Shown here piece after piece: positions 51,055 to 60,533 of a DNA stretch of 64,000 bases. The notes below the pieces were generated by a model that saw nothing but the letters and a program-made list of their open reading frames with translations, was not told the origin of the DNA and made no database searches. The position numbers and the translations under genes are program-made. This DNA is from Bacillus_CJ salitolerans. GTDB taxonomy: Bacteria > Bacillota > Bacilli > Bacillales > SA4. Where the stretch lies: the NCBI RefSeq assembly GCF_042680805.1, contig NZ_JBHUEM010000046.1, positions 116,922 to 180,921 of the forward strand, given 5' to 3'. The stretch's first letter is position 1; every line of letters starts with the position of its first letter.

Positions 51055-52529
51055 CCGAACAAAATACAACTTCTAATAGGCCAATATCTTCAAAGTTAGC
51101 TGAAAATGAGCAGTTTTTTAAAGACAGAATAGGTGTAGGCACTAGCTTCGATTTAGGTATTCGAAAATTCAAAGTATTAGACACCAATATACAAATGCTT
51201 TACTTAAATGGAATGTGTGACACCCAGTTCATCATTAATATCTTAAGAGAAGTAATCAATTTAAATGAACGGGAAAAGGCTAAAGGCAATGCGTTTGAAA
51301 TTATTGAAAACAGAGTTAATCATCAATCTGTGGAAACTGTTAAGAATTTAGATGAAGTTGTCGATAAAGTAATGGCTGGACTCATTATCTTTTTTGTTGA
51401 GGGTGAATCAAAAGCTTTAGTTGTCGATGTTCGAAGTTATCCAGGGAGGAATCCTCAAGAACCTGATACAGAAAAGGTAATTCGTGGTTCTAGGGATGGA
51501 TTTACAGAAAATATTATCATTAATACTGCATTAGTTCGGAGAAGGATTCGAGATGAAAGAATTAGACACGAAATTCTCCAAGTAGGTGAAAGATCAAAAA
51601 CAGATGTCTGTATTGCTTATTTACAGGACGTTGCAGATCCAAACCTTGTGAAGATTATTAAAAAGGAAATTGAATCGATTCAAACAGATGGTTTGACAAT
51701 GGCGGATAAAACGATCGAGGAATTCCTTGTGAAACAAGGCTATAATCCATATCCTCTTGTAAGGTATACGGAAAGACCTGATGTAGCAGCTTCACATATG
51801 CTAGAAGGTCACGTGATCATAATTGTAGATACTTCACCAAGTGTCATCATTACTCCTACTACTTTTTTTCATCATGTCCAGCATGCAGAGGAATATAGAC
51901 AAGCTCCTGCCGTTGGAACCTTTGTAAGATGGGTTCGTTTTATTGGAATATTAGCGTCAGTGTTTTTACTGCCATTATGGTTTCTGATGGTTTTAGAACC
52001 ATCATTATTACCTGAGAATCTTAGCTTTATTGGTCCAAGTGAAAAGAAAAATATTCCGATTGTCGTGCAGTTATTTTTAGCTGATCTAGGGATTGAGTTC
52101 TTAAGGATGGCGGCCATTCATACACCAACACCACTTGCAACAGCTATGGGTTTGATTGCAGCTGCATTAATTGGACAAATTGCCATTGATGTAGGGCTAT
52201 TTGTCCCAGAAGTTATACTTTACGTTGCTGTAGCTGCTATTGGGTCATTTGCAACACCAAGCTATGAACTAAGTATCGCCAACAAAATATCAAGACTAAT
52301 TTTACTAATTCTAGTCGCCATATTCCATGTGCCGGGATTAGTTGTAGGATCAACTTTATTTATCCTATTTTTAGCAAGTATCCGCTCGCTAGACACACCT
52401 TACTTATGGCCATTTTTACCGTTTGACCCGGTCGCATTTTTAAAGATTCTTGTAAGGTCATCTGTACCTGGTTCAACATTACGTCCAAGCATTGCAAAAC
52501 CACAAAACAAAAAGCGTCAACCTGCATAA
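51051..52529 (+). CDS. spoVAF: stage V sporulation protein AF (GerA family)
   Basis: 492 residues. GerA-type membrane protein: soluble N-terminal half with YPGRNPQEPDTEKVIRGSRDG, then about four membrane helices from residue 295 on (GILASVFLLPLWFLMVL...). Homologous to germinant receptor A subunits; it modulates germination with YetF-type partners in B. subtilis. AGAAAGGAG lies before ATG 51051. Last gene of the operon; strong terminator downstream. Confidence 0.94.
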   Translation: MTEQNTTSNRPISSKLAENEQFFKDRIGVGTSFDLGIRKFKVLDTNIQMLYLNGMCDTQFIINILREVINLNEREKAKGNAFEIIENRVNHQSVETVKNLDEVVDKVMAGLIIFFVEGESKALVVDVRSYPGRNPQEPDTEKVIRGSRDGFTENIIINTALVRRRIRDERIRHEILQVGERSKTDVCIAYLQDVADPNLVKIIKKEIESIQTDGLTMADKTIEEFLVKQGYNPYPLVRYTERPDVAASHMLEGHVIIIVDTSPSVIITPTTFFHHVQHAEEYRQAPAVGTFVRWVRFIGILASVFLLPLWFLMVLEPSLLPENLSFIGPSEKKNIPIVVQLFLADLGIEFLRMAAIHTPTPLATAMGLIAAALIGQIAIDVGLFVPEVILYVAVAAIGSFATPSYELSIANKISRLILLILVAIFHVPGLVVGSTLFILFLASIRSLDTPYLWPFLPFDPVAFLKILVRSSVPGSTLRPSIAKPQNKKRQPA

Positions 52530-52591
52530 TCTATTGCACGAAAGATGACAATATGATAAAGTTTTGTTTAATAAATTAAAGAATAAAAGTA

Positions 52592-52632
52592 AAAACAGTT
52601 AATAGCATCCTATGCTATTAACTGTTTTTTTA
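52592..52632 (+). terminator. intrinsic terminator of spoVA operon
   Basis: AACAGTTAATAGCAT pairs exactly with ATGCTATTAACTGTT over a three-base loop, followed by Ts. Confidence 0.93.
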
Positions 52633-52667
52633 AACAATAAATGATGTCGGAATGAGGGGAATATAGC

Positions 52668-53990
52668 ATGTATTTTCATGGGACAAGTACAGTTAATGAA
52701 AAGGGTCATCTAGAAATTGGTGGAGTAGATACAGTAGCGCTAGCAGAGCAATATGGGACACCACTATATGTGTATGACGTTGCATTAATAAAAGAGCGTG
52801 CACGAGGATTTTGTAAAACATTCGAAGACTTGCAGGTGAAAGCACAGGTTGCATATGCAAGTAAGGCGTTCTCATCTATCGCCATGTTCCAACTTATTGA
52901 GGAGGAAGGCTTAAGTTTAGACGTCGTTTCTGGGGGTGAATTGTACACGGCATTAACAGCGGGTTTTCCTGTGGAACGAATTCACTTTCATGGAAACAAT
53001 AAAAGTCAACATGAAATAGAAATGGCATTAAAAGCTGGAATCGGTTGTTTTGTCGTAGATAACTTTTATGAATTAACCTTACTAGAAGAGACATGTCGGG
53101 ACCTTCAGATTAAGACAAATATATTAATTCGAGTGACACCAGGAATTGAAGCTCATACTCACGATTACATTTTAACAGGACAGGAAGATTCAAAGTTTGG
53201 CTTTGATTTGCAAAGTGGACAAGCAGATGAAGCAATAAAGCTTATTCAAACGTTTGAATATGTAAGCCTTTTAGGTATTCATTCACACATTGGATCACAA
53301 ATCTTTGAAACGACTGGATTTGTCATGGCCGCTGAAAAACTGCTAGAAAAAGTAAAGACTTGGAAAGAGGAGCTTAACTATATTCCAAAGGTACTAAACT
53401 TAGGAGGCGGATTTGGAATTCGCTACACGGCAGAAGATGATCCAATACCAGTAGCTGATTACGTGAAAGAAATTGTTTCTGTAGTGAAGTCAAAGGTTGA
53501 CGAGATGAAGATTGAACTTCCTGAAATCTGGATTGAACCAGGTAGATCGTTAGTTGGAGATGCAGGGACAACACTCTATTCGATTGGTTCTAGAAAAGAA
53601 ATACCTAACGTGAGAAAGTATGTTGCAGTAGATGGGGGAATGAGTGATAATATTCGTCCCGCATTATATGAAGCTAAATATGAGGCTATATTAGCTAATA
53701 GAGTTAATGATACGAAGGATGAGGTCGTATCAATAGCAGGTAAGTGCTGTGAATCGGGTGATATGCTGATTTGGGATTTACCTTTACCAAAGAGCTCATC
53801 TGATGATATACTAGCTGTCTTCTGTACAGGAGCTTATGGATATTCAATGGCGAATAACTATAATCGAATCCCACGTCCACCTGTATTATTTGTTGAAAAT
53901 GGGAATATTGATCTCGTTGTTAAAAGAGAAACCTATGAAGATATCATTAAATTGGATCTACCAATGAAACAAACAATACAACAAAAATAA
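52668..53990 (+). CDS. lysA: diaminopimelate decarboxylase
   Basis: 440 residues. PLP-dependent last step of lysine synthesis (meso-DAP to lysine). The PLP lysine is in VAYASKAFSS; LDVVSGGELYTAL, HSHIGSQIF, LNLGGGFGIRY, EPGRSLVGDAGT and GKCCESGDML are conserved. GAGGGG upstream. Monocistronic between two terminators, in the same place as in B. subtilis. Confidence 0.95.
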   Translation: MYFHGTSTVNEKGHLEIGGVDTVALAEQYGTPLYVYDVALIKERARGFCKTFEDLQVKAQVAYASKAFSSIAMFQLIEEEGLSLDVVSGGELYTALTAGFPVERIHFHGNNKSQHEIEMALKAGIGCFVVDNFYELTLLEETCRDLQIKTNILIRVTPGIEAHTHDYILTGQEDSKFGFDLQSGQADEAIKLIQTFEYVSLLGIHSHIGSQIFETTGFVMAAEKLLEKVKTWKEELNYIPKVLNLGGGFGIRYTAEDDPIPVADYVKEIVSVVKSKVDEMKIELPEIWIEPGRSLVGDAGTTLYSIGSRKEIPNVRKYVAVDGGMSDNIRPALYEAKYEAILANRVNDTKDEVVSIAGKCCESGDMLIWDLPLPKSSSDDILAVFCTGAYGYSMANNYNRIPRPPVLFVENGNIDLVVKRETYEDIIKLDLPMKQTIQQK

Positions 53991-54012
53991 GAGCCAATTG
54001 GCTCTTTTTTTG
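53989..54012 (+). terminator. intrinsic terminator after lysA
   Basis: AGAGCC-AAT-GGCTCT type stem at the stop codon, followed by seven Ts. Confidence 0.88.
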
Positions 54013-54059
54013 TTGTATAAGAAATGATAAAAGTTTTTATTGTGAATAATTTGGCAAGC

Positions 54060-54195
54060 AAATCTGAATCTGGCTTCACCGCCCAGCCCGCCTGAGGTCA
54101 AATAACCTAAAGTTAATAATGGGAAAAAGCGCCCTTTTCTCATTTCAAAACATTTGCTCTGCCTTAGGTACCCTGGCGCATGCGCCTTTTGTTCT
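54060..54195. repeat. dispersed intergenic repeat segment
   Basis: GCGCCCTTTT and TTTGCTCTGCCTTAGG are shared with 15600-15630, and GCGCCTTTTGTTCTTGG with 47470-47487 (GCGCCTTTTGCTCTTTGG). It includes GGCGCATGCGCC, a perfect 12-bp palindrome (54175-54186). Non-coding. Confidence 0.45.
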
Positions 54196-54205
54196 TGGTT
54201 CAAAA

Positions 54206-55072
54206 TTATTTAAACAAAGCTTTAATTGCATCAATGAGACTAACGAAAAAGTCTTGAAGTTTTGTTAAAAAATTTTGTCCTTCTTCAGATTGCAGAAAAG
54301 TAGTCAGTTTTTCCTTTGCAATGTTTAGTTGTTCCCCCACTTGATTCCAATCGATATTTAGTTCTTTCATTTTGTTAAATAGTGCAAGTAGACTCGAAAT
54401 ATGTTCTTCTGTGAGGGTAATACCTAATTCCTTTGCCGCTGCTTCAATAATGGCACGTAATTCAGCATCAGTTTGTGGTGCATTCTCTGCCATCTTTTCT
54501 TTAATGAGTGCCATTAATGCGGCTGCATCCTCCGTTCCAATGACATCACCAAGCTCTGCTGTTTTCACCATTTCCTCATTGGCAATTTGCTTAACGTCTT
54601 CTGGAATAGCTTGTTCAGAAGATAACTCATACGCTTTTAATAGACCTGTGAGAGCAGCTGTACCCGATACAGGAAATGGGGCTGTAATATAAATTTTAGC
54701 ATCTTTTACACCGGCAGTAATCAAAGCATTTGTGTACATAGCTTCTGTTACCCATGTTATATTATTTGTCTCAACAATTAACCCAGAATCAGGATCTGTA
54801 ATGGTAATAATTGATGAAGATAGTGCTTTTGTACCTATTTGACTTTTAGGTATATACTCTCCTAGATATTTATGTTCTTCAGTATTGGATACCGTTACAA
54901 TCTGTGCCTCTTCAGGCGCATTCATTTCAGATAATAACGCTTGTTTTTGCTCTTCAGTTAAGTTTTCTCCTAGTGTGATGATGCTATCTCCCACTACAAC
55001 ATCTGCTAGAGCATGTAGAGGAAGGGCAAACAAAGTAACCAATACAAATAGAGCTAAAAACCGTCTTCTCAA
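54206..55072 (-). CDS. ypuA: YpuA-like DUF1002 exported protein
   Basis: 288 residues. TTG 55072 is chosen since GAAGGGAG lies eight bases upstream; the earlier in-frame TTG is part of that SD. Signal peptide RRRFLALFVLVTLFALPLHALA. DUF1002 blocks are VVVGDSIITLGENLTEEQ, TNALITAGVKDAKIYITAPFPVSGTAALTGL and ELGITLTEEH. Exported, function unknown (envelope stress in B. subtilis). Located between lysA and ppiB, as in B. subtilis. Confidence 0.9.
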   Translation of the reverse strand: MRRRFLALFVLVTLFALPLHALADVVVGDSIITLGENLTEEQKQALLSEMNAPEEAQIVTVSNTEEHKYLGEYIPKSQIGTKALSSSIITITDPDSGLIVETNNITWVTEAMYTNALITAGVKDAKIYITAPFPVSGTAALTGLLKAYELSSEQAIPEDVKQIANEEMVKTAELGDVIGTEDAAALMALIKEKMAENAPQTDAELRAIIEAAAKELGITLTEEHISSLLALFNKMKELNIDWNQVGEQLNIAKEKLTTFLQSEEGQNFLTKLQDFFVSLIDAIKALFK

Positions 55073-55282
55073 GAAAACATCTCCCTTCAAAAATAAAACC
55101 TACTAATAATTATATACACCTAATTGATAAGAATATAAACAAGAAATAAAAAAATACTAATTTAGTTAAAGAGTATTACTATTTATTGCTTTTCCTATCA
55201 CTAGATTTCCATTTTATTTTTCTTTATCGTATAATCAATAGGAATAGCTTACATACATAGGAATTGAAAGGAGTACGTACAT

Positions 55283-55720
55283 ATGAGTAAATATGCAGTT
55301 ATTGATTTAGAAAAAGGTGGACAAGTAAAAATTGAATTGTTTCCAAATGAAGCACCGGGTACAGTTGAAAATTTTGAAAAACTAATTAAAGAAGGTTTTT
55401 ACAATGGCTTAAATTTCCACCGTGTCATACCTGGTTTCGTGGCACAAGGTGGTTGTCCACATGGTACTGGGACGGGTGGGCCTGGTTATACGATTAAATG
55501 TGAAACAGAAGGAAATCCTCATAAACACGAACGAGGATCCTTGTCAATGGCTCATGCTGGTAAGGACACAGGTGGCTCACAATTTTTCATCGTTTTTGAG
55601 CAACAACCACACTTAAATGGTGTTCATACCGTATTTGGAAAAGTAGTAGAAGGTATGGAATACGTGGATGATATTGGACAAGGCGACAAAATGAAAGAAG
55701 TGAAAATAATCGAGGAATAA
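55283..55720 (+). CDS. ppiB: peptidyl-prolyl cis-trans isomerase (cyclophilin B)
   Basis: 145 residues. Cyclophilin active-site block NFHRVIPGFVAQGGCPHGTGTGG (Arg, Phe) and GSQFFIVFEQQPHLNGVHTVFGKV are diagnostic. No signal peptide, cytosolic. GAAAGGAG upstream. Catalyses proline isomerisation in protein folding. Confidence 0.95.
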   Translation: MSKYAVIDLEKGGQVKIELFPNEAPGTVENFEKLIKEGFYNGLNFHRVIPGFVAQGGCPHGTGTGGPGYTIKCETEGNPHKHERGSLSMAHAGKDTGGSQFFIVFEQQPHLNGVHTVFGKVVEGMEYVDDIGQGDKMKEVKIIEE

Positions 55721-55799
55721 GACGTATACCAATAGGTACCGATTAAATTCCATTAAATTGCATAAACTATGTGAGAATCCTCTAAAAGGAGTGTCTCAT

Positions 55800-55922
55800 A
55801 TGGCAAAAAGAAACGAGAAAACTTCCAAAGAAGTGGATCAAAAAGCATTAGTGAATAAGAAGGCTAATCGCGAGAATGATCACATTAGACAAGTGGGACC
55901 TAGAGGTGTCCCTAACCAATAA
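55800..55922 (+). CDS. small basic hydrophilic protein (40 aa)
   Basis: ATG 55800 is eight bases after AAAAGGAG. The product starts MAKRNEKTSKEVDQKALVNK and ends RQVGPRGVPNQ; no hydrophobic part. The strong terminator overlapping its stop supports a real short gene. Its style (MA-R-NE... Lys/Gln-rich) is similar to the 41-aa product at 4896-5021. It could be a small spore protein, but I do not recognise it. Confidence 0.6.
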   Translation: MAKRNEKTSKEVDQKALVNKKANRENDHIRQVGPRGVPNQ

Positions 55923-55950
55923 GGAGCCTATTAGGCTCCTTATTTTATTC
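55918..55950 (+). terminator. intrinsic terminator
   Basis: AATAAGGAGCCTA pairs with TAGGCTCCTTATT with almost no loop, followed by TTATTC. Confidence 0.88.
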
Positions 55951-56019
55951 ACTAAACCCACTTCTAGACACGAATGCTTTTAATTGTGTTATAATGAGAA
56001 AAATTAATAAGTTCAGTCG

Positions 56020-56171
56020 AAATCCTTCGGGGCTGGGTGAAATTCCCAACCGGCGGTGAGGAGAATGTTGTTCATTTTCTAAGCCCGTGAGCCTTTTATT
56101 GTACTACATATTAGGTTGATCTGGTGAAATTCCAGGGCCGACAGTATAGTCTGGATGGGAGAAGGATGTTA
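56020..56171 (+). promoter_or_regulatory. FMN riboswitch (RFN element)
   Basis: ATCCTTCGGGGCTGGGTGAAATTCCCAACCGGCGGTGA (positions 56021-56060, given here in outline: ATCCTTCGGGGCTGGGTGAA, then ...ACCGGCGGTGA), AGCCCGTGAGCC, and GATCTGGTGAAATTCCAG with GGGCCGACAGT and GATGGGAGAAGGAT are the conserved RFN blocks. A TATAAT at 55990-55995 lies 26 bp upstream (TAGACA as a poor -35). FMN binding should promote termination before ribD. Confidence 0.96.
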
Positions 56172-56284
56172 AGACGCAAAAAGGAAAATAGGATAAAAAT
56201 TCTGCGAGTCTGTCCACTTTAGAAAGAGGATAGTTATTTTCTATGCAGAAAAAGCTTATCAGCCTTATTGTGACCTTCACATCA

Positions 56285-56315
56285 CCCTTAGGAATCCATT
56301 CTTAAGGTTTTTTTA
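56285..56315 (+). terminator. FMN-riboswitch terminator
   Basis: CCTTA...TAAGG stem followed by seven Ts, 114 bp after the aptamer. The remaining stretch to ribD (56320-56497) shows no gene. Confidence 0.75.
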
Positions 56316-56497
56316 TTTGCTATTGGATGTAAAAGCTTATATAAGAAAGAAATGATTAAACACCCTCTCGATTGGATTTCTCCTTTTAACGTTTCAGAAA
56401 GAATTCTCGTTTGAGGGGCGTAGCCCTACGATAAGGCTAGTTGTTTTTCAAATAGAGTAGGATAACGATAAATATTGTTCATAATGGGGGGATTCCT

Positions 56498-57583
56498 TTG
56501 ACAGATATAGAATACATGCGTATTGCCCTATCTCTTGCATCAAGCGTAAAAGGTCAGACTAGACCTAATCCGCCAGTTGGTTCAGTCGTTGTAAAAGATA
56601 ATAGAATTGTTGGATTAGGAGCCCATTTAAAGGCAGGAGAGGCACATGCTGAAGTTCATGCCATTCAAATGGCTGGTAATCTAGCGGAAGGGTCCGATGT
56701 TTATGTAACTCTAGAGCCATGTAGCCACTATGGCAAGACACCTCCTTGTGCCAATTTGTTGGTAGAGAAAAAGGTTAAACGGGTTATTATTGCAACCACA
56801 GATCCAAATCCACTTGTGTCTGGAAAGGGAATTGAGATTCTTCAAAAGGCTGGAATTCAGGTAGATGTAGGAGTATTACAATACGAAGCACACGATCTTT
56901 ATGAAGAATTTTTCTATTATATAACAAATAAAAAGCCGTATGTAACTTTAAAAACTGCGCTAACTCTTGATGGAAAGACAGCGGCTTTTACAGGCGATAG
57001 TAAATGGATTACAGGGGAAGAAGCAAGAGAAGACGTCCATCGTTATCGTCATACTCACGATGCCATTCTTGTTGGGGTTAATACGGTTATACAGGATGAT
57101 CCAAGTTTGACTACGAGACTCCCAGGTGGAGGTGGGCGTCACCCTATCCGCATCGTCTTAGATCATCGACTACGAACACCTATACAATCAAGACTACTAA
57201 CAGATGGTCTTAGTGATGTTTGGATATTTACGGGATCTTCTGTAACAGAGGAGCAAAAACTCCCTTTTATTGAGAAGGGAATTAGAATCTTTCAGTTAGA
57301 TCAAGAGAGAATAAACATTAAAACAATGTTACACCGTCTAGGTGAAGAGTCCATCACCTCTCTACTAGTTGAAGGTGGTTCTGAGGTGAATGGAAGTTTT
57401 CTAAAGGAGCATGCTTTTAATCAAGTAATAGCGTATCTTGCACCTAAACTTATTGGAGGGAAACATGCCCCAGGGTTTATTGGTGGAGAAGGGTTTGAAT
57501 TGATGAGTGAAGCATTACAGCTTGAGTTTAGATCAGTAGAGACACTAGGTAATGATATAAAAATCGTAGCAATACCTAGGTAA
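56498..57583 (+). CDS. ribD: bifunctional riboflavin deaminase/reductase
   Basis: 361 residues, TTG start after GGGGGGA. N-terminal cytidine-deaminase-like domain with the zinc site HAEVHA and PCSHYGKTPPCA; C-terminal reductase domain (KTALTLDGKTA, GVNTVIQDDP, LLVEGGSEVNGSFL). Converts the pyrimidine product of GTP cyclohydrolase II in two steps. First gene of the FMN-controlled operon. Confidence 0.96.
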   Translation: MTDIEYMRIALSLASSVKGQTRPNPPVGSVVVKDNRIVGLGAHLKAGEAHAEVHAIQMAGNLAEGSDVYVTLEPCSHYGKTPPCANLLVEKKVKRVIIATTDPNPLVSGKGIEILQKAGIQVDVGVLQYEAHDLYEEFFYYITNKKPYVTLKTALTLDGKTAAFTGDSKWITGEEAREDVHRYRHTHDAILVGVNTVIQDDPSLTTRLPGGGGRHPIRIVLDHRLRTPIQSRLLTDGLSDVWIFTGSSVTEEQKLPFIEKGIRIFQLDQERINIKTMLHRLGEESITSLLVEGGSEVNGSFLKEHAFNQVIAYLAPKLIGGKHAPGFIGGEGFELMSEALQLEFRSVETLGNDIKIVAIPR

Positions 57584-57597
57584 AGGGGGACCCAAAA

Positions 57598-58248
57598 TTG
57601 TTTACTGGAATCATCGAAGAAATTGGAATGATTGATAGAATGGTCGGGCAAGGTGAAGCGATAGAGATGACCATTAAAGCTCAGACTATTTTAAAGGATG
57701 TAAAGCTAGGCGATAGTATTGCAGTGAATGGTGTCTGTTTGACAGTCACGTCTTTTTCAAAAAGTCAATTCACAGTTGATGTAATGCCTGAAACGGTTAG
57801 AGCTACTTCTTTAAAAATGCTAAAGAAAGGTTCTAACGTTAATCTTGAACGTGCTATGGCTGCAAATGGAAGGTTTGGGGGCCATTTTGTATCTGGTCAT
57901 GTCGATGGACTTGGAACCATTTTGAAAAAGACAAAAGTCGCGAATGCGGTCTACTATGAAATCGAAACATCTGAATTAATCAGTCAGTATATCATGCTTA
58001 AAGGTTCTATAGCAGTTGATGGAACAAGCTTAACGATTTTTGGTGTAACTGATCAAACGTTTACAATATCATTAATTCCACACACTCTTTCAGAAACCGT
58101 CCTAGGAATAAAAGATGTTGGAGATGTCGTTAATTTAGAATGTGACATGCTAGCGAAGTATGTTGAGCGGTTTGTGAATAAAAAATCAGCTCTAGGTAAA
58201 CAATCCTCTCTTTCAGCAAGTTTTTTAGAAGAGCATGGATATTTGTAA
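57598..58248 (+). CDS. ribE: riboflavin synthase
   Basis: 216 residues, TTG start after AAAGGGGGA. Starts MFTGIIEEIG, with two lumazine-binding repeats (GDSIAVNGVCLTVTSF and KGSIAVDGTSLTIFGV). Dismutates two lumazine molecules to riboflavin. Trimeric, works with RibH. Confidence 0.96.
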   Translation: MFTGIIEEIGMIDRMVGQGEAIEMTIKAQTILKDVKLGDSIAVNGVCLTVTSFSKSQFTVDVMPETVRATSLKMLKKGSNVNLERAMAANGRFGGHFVSGHVDGLGTILKKTKVANAVYYEIETSELISQYIMLKGSIAVDGTSLTIFGVTDQTFTISLIPHTLSETVLGIKDVGDVVNLECDMLAKYVERFVNKKSALGKQSSLSASFLEEHGYL

Positions 58249-58268
58249 ATACAAAAGGGGTGTTATAC

Positions 58269-59462
58269 ATGTTTGATCGTATAGAAGAAGCAATCTATGA
58301 ACTAATGCAAGGGAAGGTGGTTATCGTTTGTGACGATGAAGATCGTGAAAATGAAGGGGATTTCGTTTCCTTAGCAGATAGAACCACACCAGAAGTAATT
58401 AATTTTATGATTAAACATGGCAGAGGTTTAGTTTGTGCTCCAATATCCCAAGAGACAGCAAAAAGATTAGACCTTGTACCAATGGTGAACCATAACACAG
58501 ATTCACATGGGACAGCTTTTACTGTAAGCGTTGATTATAAAACGACAACAACTGGAATTAGCGCGTTTGAACGTTCAGAAACGATACAAAGACTTATTGA
58601 TCCTGATGCAAAAGCGGGTGATTTTAAAAGACCTGGGCATATATTCCCTCTTATTGCAAAAGACGGCGGAGTACTAAGGCGTGCGGGCCATACAGAGGCT
58701 GCTGTTGATTTAGCAAAATTATGTGGTTCAGCACCCGCTGGAGTCATTTGTGAAATCATTAATGAGGATGGAACAATGGCGAGGGTTCCTGATTTGCGAA
58801 AAATTGCTGATGAACATGATCTGAAAATGATTACAATAAAGGATTTAATCTCATATCGACGAAAGAAAGAAAAACTCATTAACCGAGAAGTAGAAATTAA
58901 TCTTCCGGGAGAATTCGGTGAGTTTAGAGCAATTGGTTACTCTAATGTGATAGATCAACAAGAACACATCGCAATTGTTAAAGGAGAAATTGTCGAGGAT
59001 GAACCGGTTCTAGTTCGAGTTCATTCTGAATGTTTAACGGGTGATGTTTTTGGCTCTTATCGTTGTGATTGCGGACCTCAATTGCATGCTGCTCTTGCCC
59101 AAATTGAAAAAGAAGGCAAAGGCGTTTTATTATACATGCGCCAAGAGGGCAGAGGTATAGGGTTACTAAATAAGATGCGAGCATATAAGCTTCAAGAAGA
59201 AGGCTATGATACGGTTGAAGCAAATGAAAAATTAGGATTTGCTCCTGATTTACGAGATTATGGAATAGGAGCGCAAATCTTAAAAGACCTTGGAATCACA
59301 AAAATGAGATTATTAACAAATAATCCAAGGAAAATTGCAGGGTTAAATGGGTATGGTCTTGAAGTAGTAGACAGAGTACCATTACAACTGCCGTTGAAGA
59401 AAGAAAATGAAAGCTATTTGAAGACAAAGCATCAAAAACTAGGGCATATGCTCCATTTTTAA
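58269..59462 (+). CDS. ribBA: bifunctional DHBP synthase / GTP cyclohydrolase II
   Basis: 397 residues. ATG 58269 follows AAAGGGGTG. N-terminal DHBP synthase (VVIVCDDEDRENEGD, FKRPGHIFPLIAKDGGVLRRAGHTEA) is fused to GTP cyclohydrolase II with the zinc ligands HSECLTGDVFGSYRCDCG and MRQEGRGIGL. Supplies both precursors of the pathway. Confidence 0.96.
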   Translation: MFDRIEEAIYELMQGKVVIVCDDEDRENEGDFVSLADRTTPEVINFMIKHGRGLVCAPISQETAKRLDLVPMVNHNTDSHGTAFTVSVDYKTTTTGISAFERSETIQRLIDPDAKAGDFKRPGHIFPLIAKDGGVLRRAGHTEAAVDLAKLCGSAPAGVICEIINEDGTMARVPDLRKIADEHDLKMITIKDLISYRRKKEKLINREVEINLPGEFGEFRAIGYSNVIDQQEHIAIVKGEIVEDEPVLVRVHSECLTGDVFGSYRCDCGPQLHAALAQIEKEGKGVLLYMRQEGRGIGLLNKMRAYKLQEEGYDTVEANEKLGFAPDLRDYGIGAQILKDLGITKMRLLTNNPRKIAGLNGYGLEVVDRVPLQLPLKKENESYLKTKHQKLGHMLHF

Positions 59463-59554
59463 GATTTCTTCGACTTTACGAATAGAAAAGGGTTTATGTA
59501 TGATAGCAACATACATAAATCGACATAACCTAATGGAAGGGGTTCACATATAAT

Positions 59555-60022
59555 ATGGGAAAAGTATTTGAAGGTCATTTAGTCGGGTCTGGTCTAAAGG
59601 TAGGAATTGTAGTTGGGCGATTCAATGAGTTTATTACAAGCAAGCTACTAGGTGGTGCACAAGATGCACTTAGAAGGCATGGTGTCTCTGAAGAGGATGT
59701 CGACATTGCATGGGTACCTGGTGCATTTGAGATACCACTTATTGCAAAAAAAATGGCAGAATCGAAAAAGTATGATGCGGTTATTACGTTAGGAACAGTT
59801 ATTAGAGGTTCAACACCTCATTTTGATTATGTTTGTAATGAAGCTGCAAAAGGAGTTTCGGCAGTTGGCCTGCAATCTGGAGTACCTGTGATTTTTGGTG
59901 TATTAACAACAGATACCATCGAACAGGCTGTCGAACGTGCAGGTACAAAGGCGGGAAATAAAGGTTGGGAAGCAGCAGCTTCTGCAATTGAAATGGCAAA
60001 CTTAACTCGTTCCTTTGAATAA
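59555..60022 (+). CDS. ribH: 6,7-dimethyl-8-ribityllumazine synthase
   Basis: 155 residues. VGRFNEFITSKLL, VPGAFEIPL, GTVIRGSTPHFDYVCNEAAKG and FGVLTTDTIEQA are lumazine synthase blocks, with the catalytic His in PHFDY. Forms the 60-mer capsid. A hairpin (TTTATGTATG/CATACATAAA, 59493-59519) lies between ribBA and ribH and may tune expression. Confidence 0.96.
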   Translation: MGKVFEGHLVGSGLKVGIVVGRFNEFITSKLLGGAQDALRRHGVSEEDVDIAWVPGAFEIPLIAKKMAESKKYDAVITLGTVIRGSTPHFDYVCNEAAKGVSAVGLQSGVPVIFGVLTTDTIEQAVERAGTKAGNKGWEAAASAIEMANLTRSFE

Positions 60023-60154
60023 TGTTTTAAGTAGCGGTTCTTTGGAGATAATGAACCTTTAGAAGCATAAGGGAAAAGCTTACTATGTATGACTTGCTTG
60101 TTGTTTTTGTATAATTATTAATCATGAAAGTTATTTCGATAATGAGGGGTTACT

Positions 60155-60514
60155 ATGTTAATTCGATATAAGAAAAATTTTGAAAAAATAGCAATGGGTC
60201 TTCTTTCTTTTATGCCAACTGAAAAAGATTTGAAAAAGCTTCAACAATCAATGCGACAATATGAAACTGATGAGAATTGGCAACTGTTTTTATGGAAAGA
60301 AGAGGACATTATCGGGATAATTGGTGTTATAAGTAATGATCATAATAATATAGAAATACAGCATGTTTGTGTGAATCCATCACATCGTCACCAAGGAATT
60401 GGAAAGAAGATGGTACTAGCATTAAAAGAAGTAATGCCCGATAAAACCATTGTACCAACAGAACATACAGCTGCTTTTTTAGAAAAATGTCACCGTATAG
60501 AAGAAGGGGAGTAG
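60155..60514 (+). CDS. ribT: RibT, GNAT acetyltransferase of the rib operon
   Basis: 119 residues. Acetyl-CoA loop VCVNPSHRHQGIGKKMVLAL. It is the fifth gene of the rib operon in Bacillus; the acetylated substrate is not known to me. GAGGGG precedes ATG. A strong terminator overlaps its stop. Confidence 0.9.
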   Translation: MLIRYKKNFEKIAMGLLSFMPTEKDLKKLQQSMRQYETDENWQLFLWKEEDIIGIIGVISNDHNNIEIQHVCVNPSHRHQGIGKKMVLALKEVMPDKTIVPTEHTAAFLEKCHRIEEGE

Positions 60515-60533
60515 CCCCCTTCTTCGTTTTTAT
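60500..60533 (+). terminator. intrinsic terminator of rib operon
   Basis: GAAGAAGGGG pairs with CCCCTTCTTC (60516-60525), followed by TTTTTATTTT. It sits between convergent genes. Confidence 0.92.
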
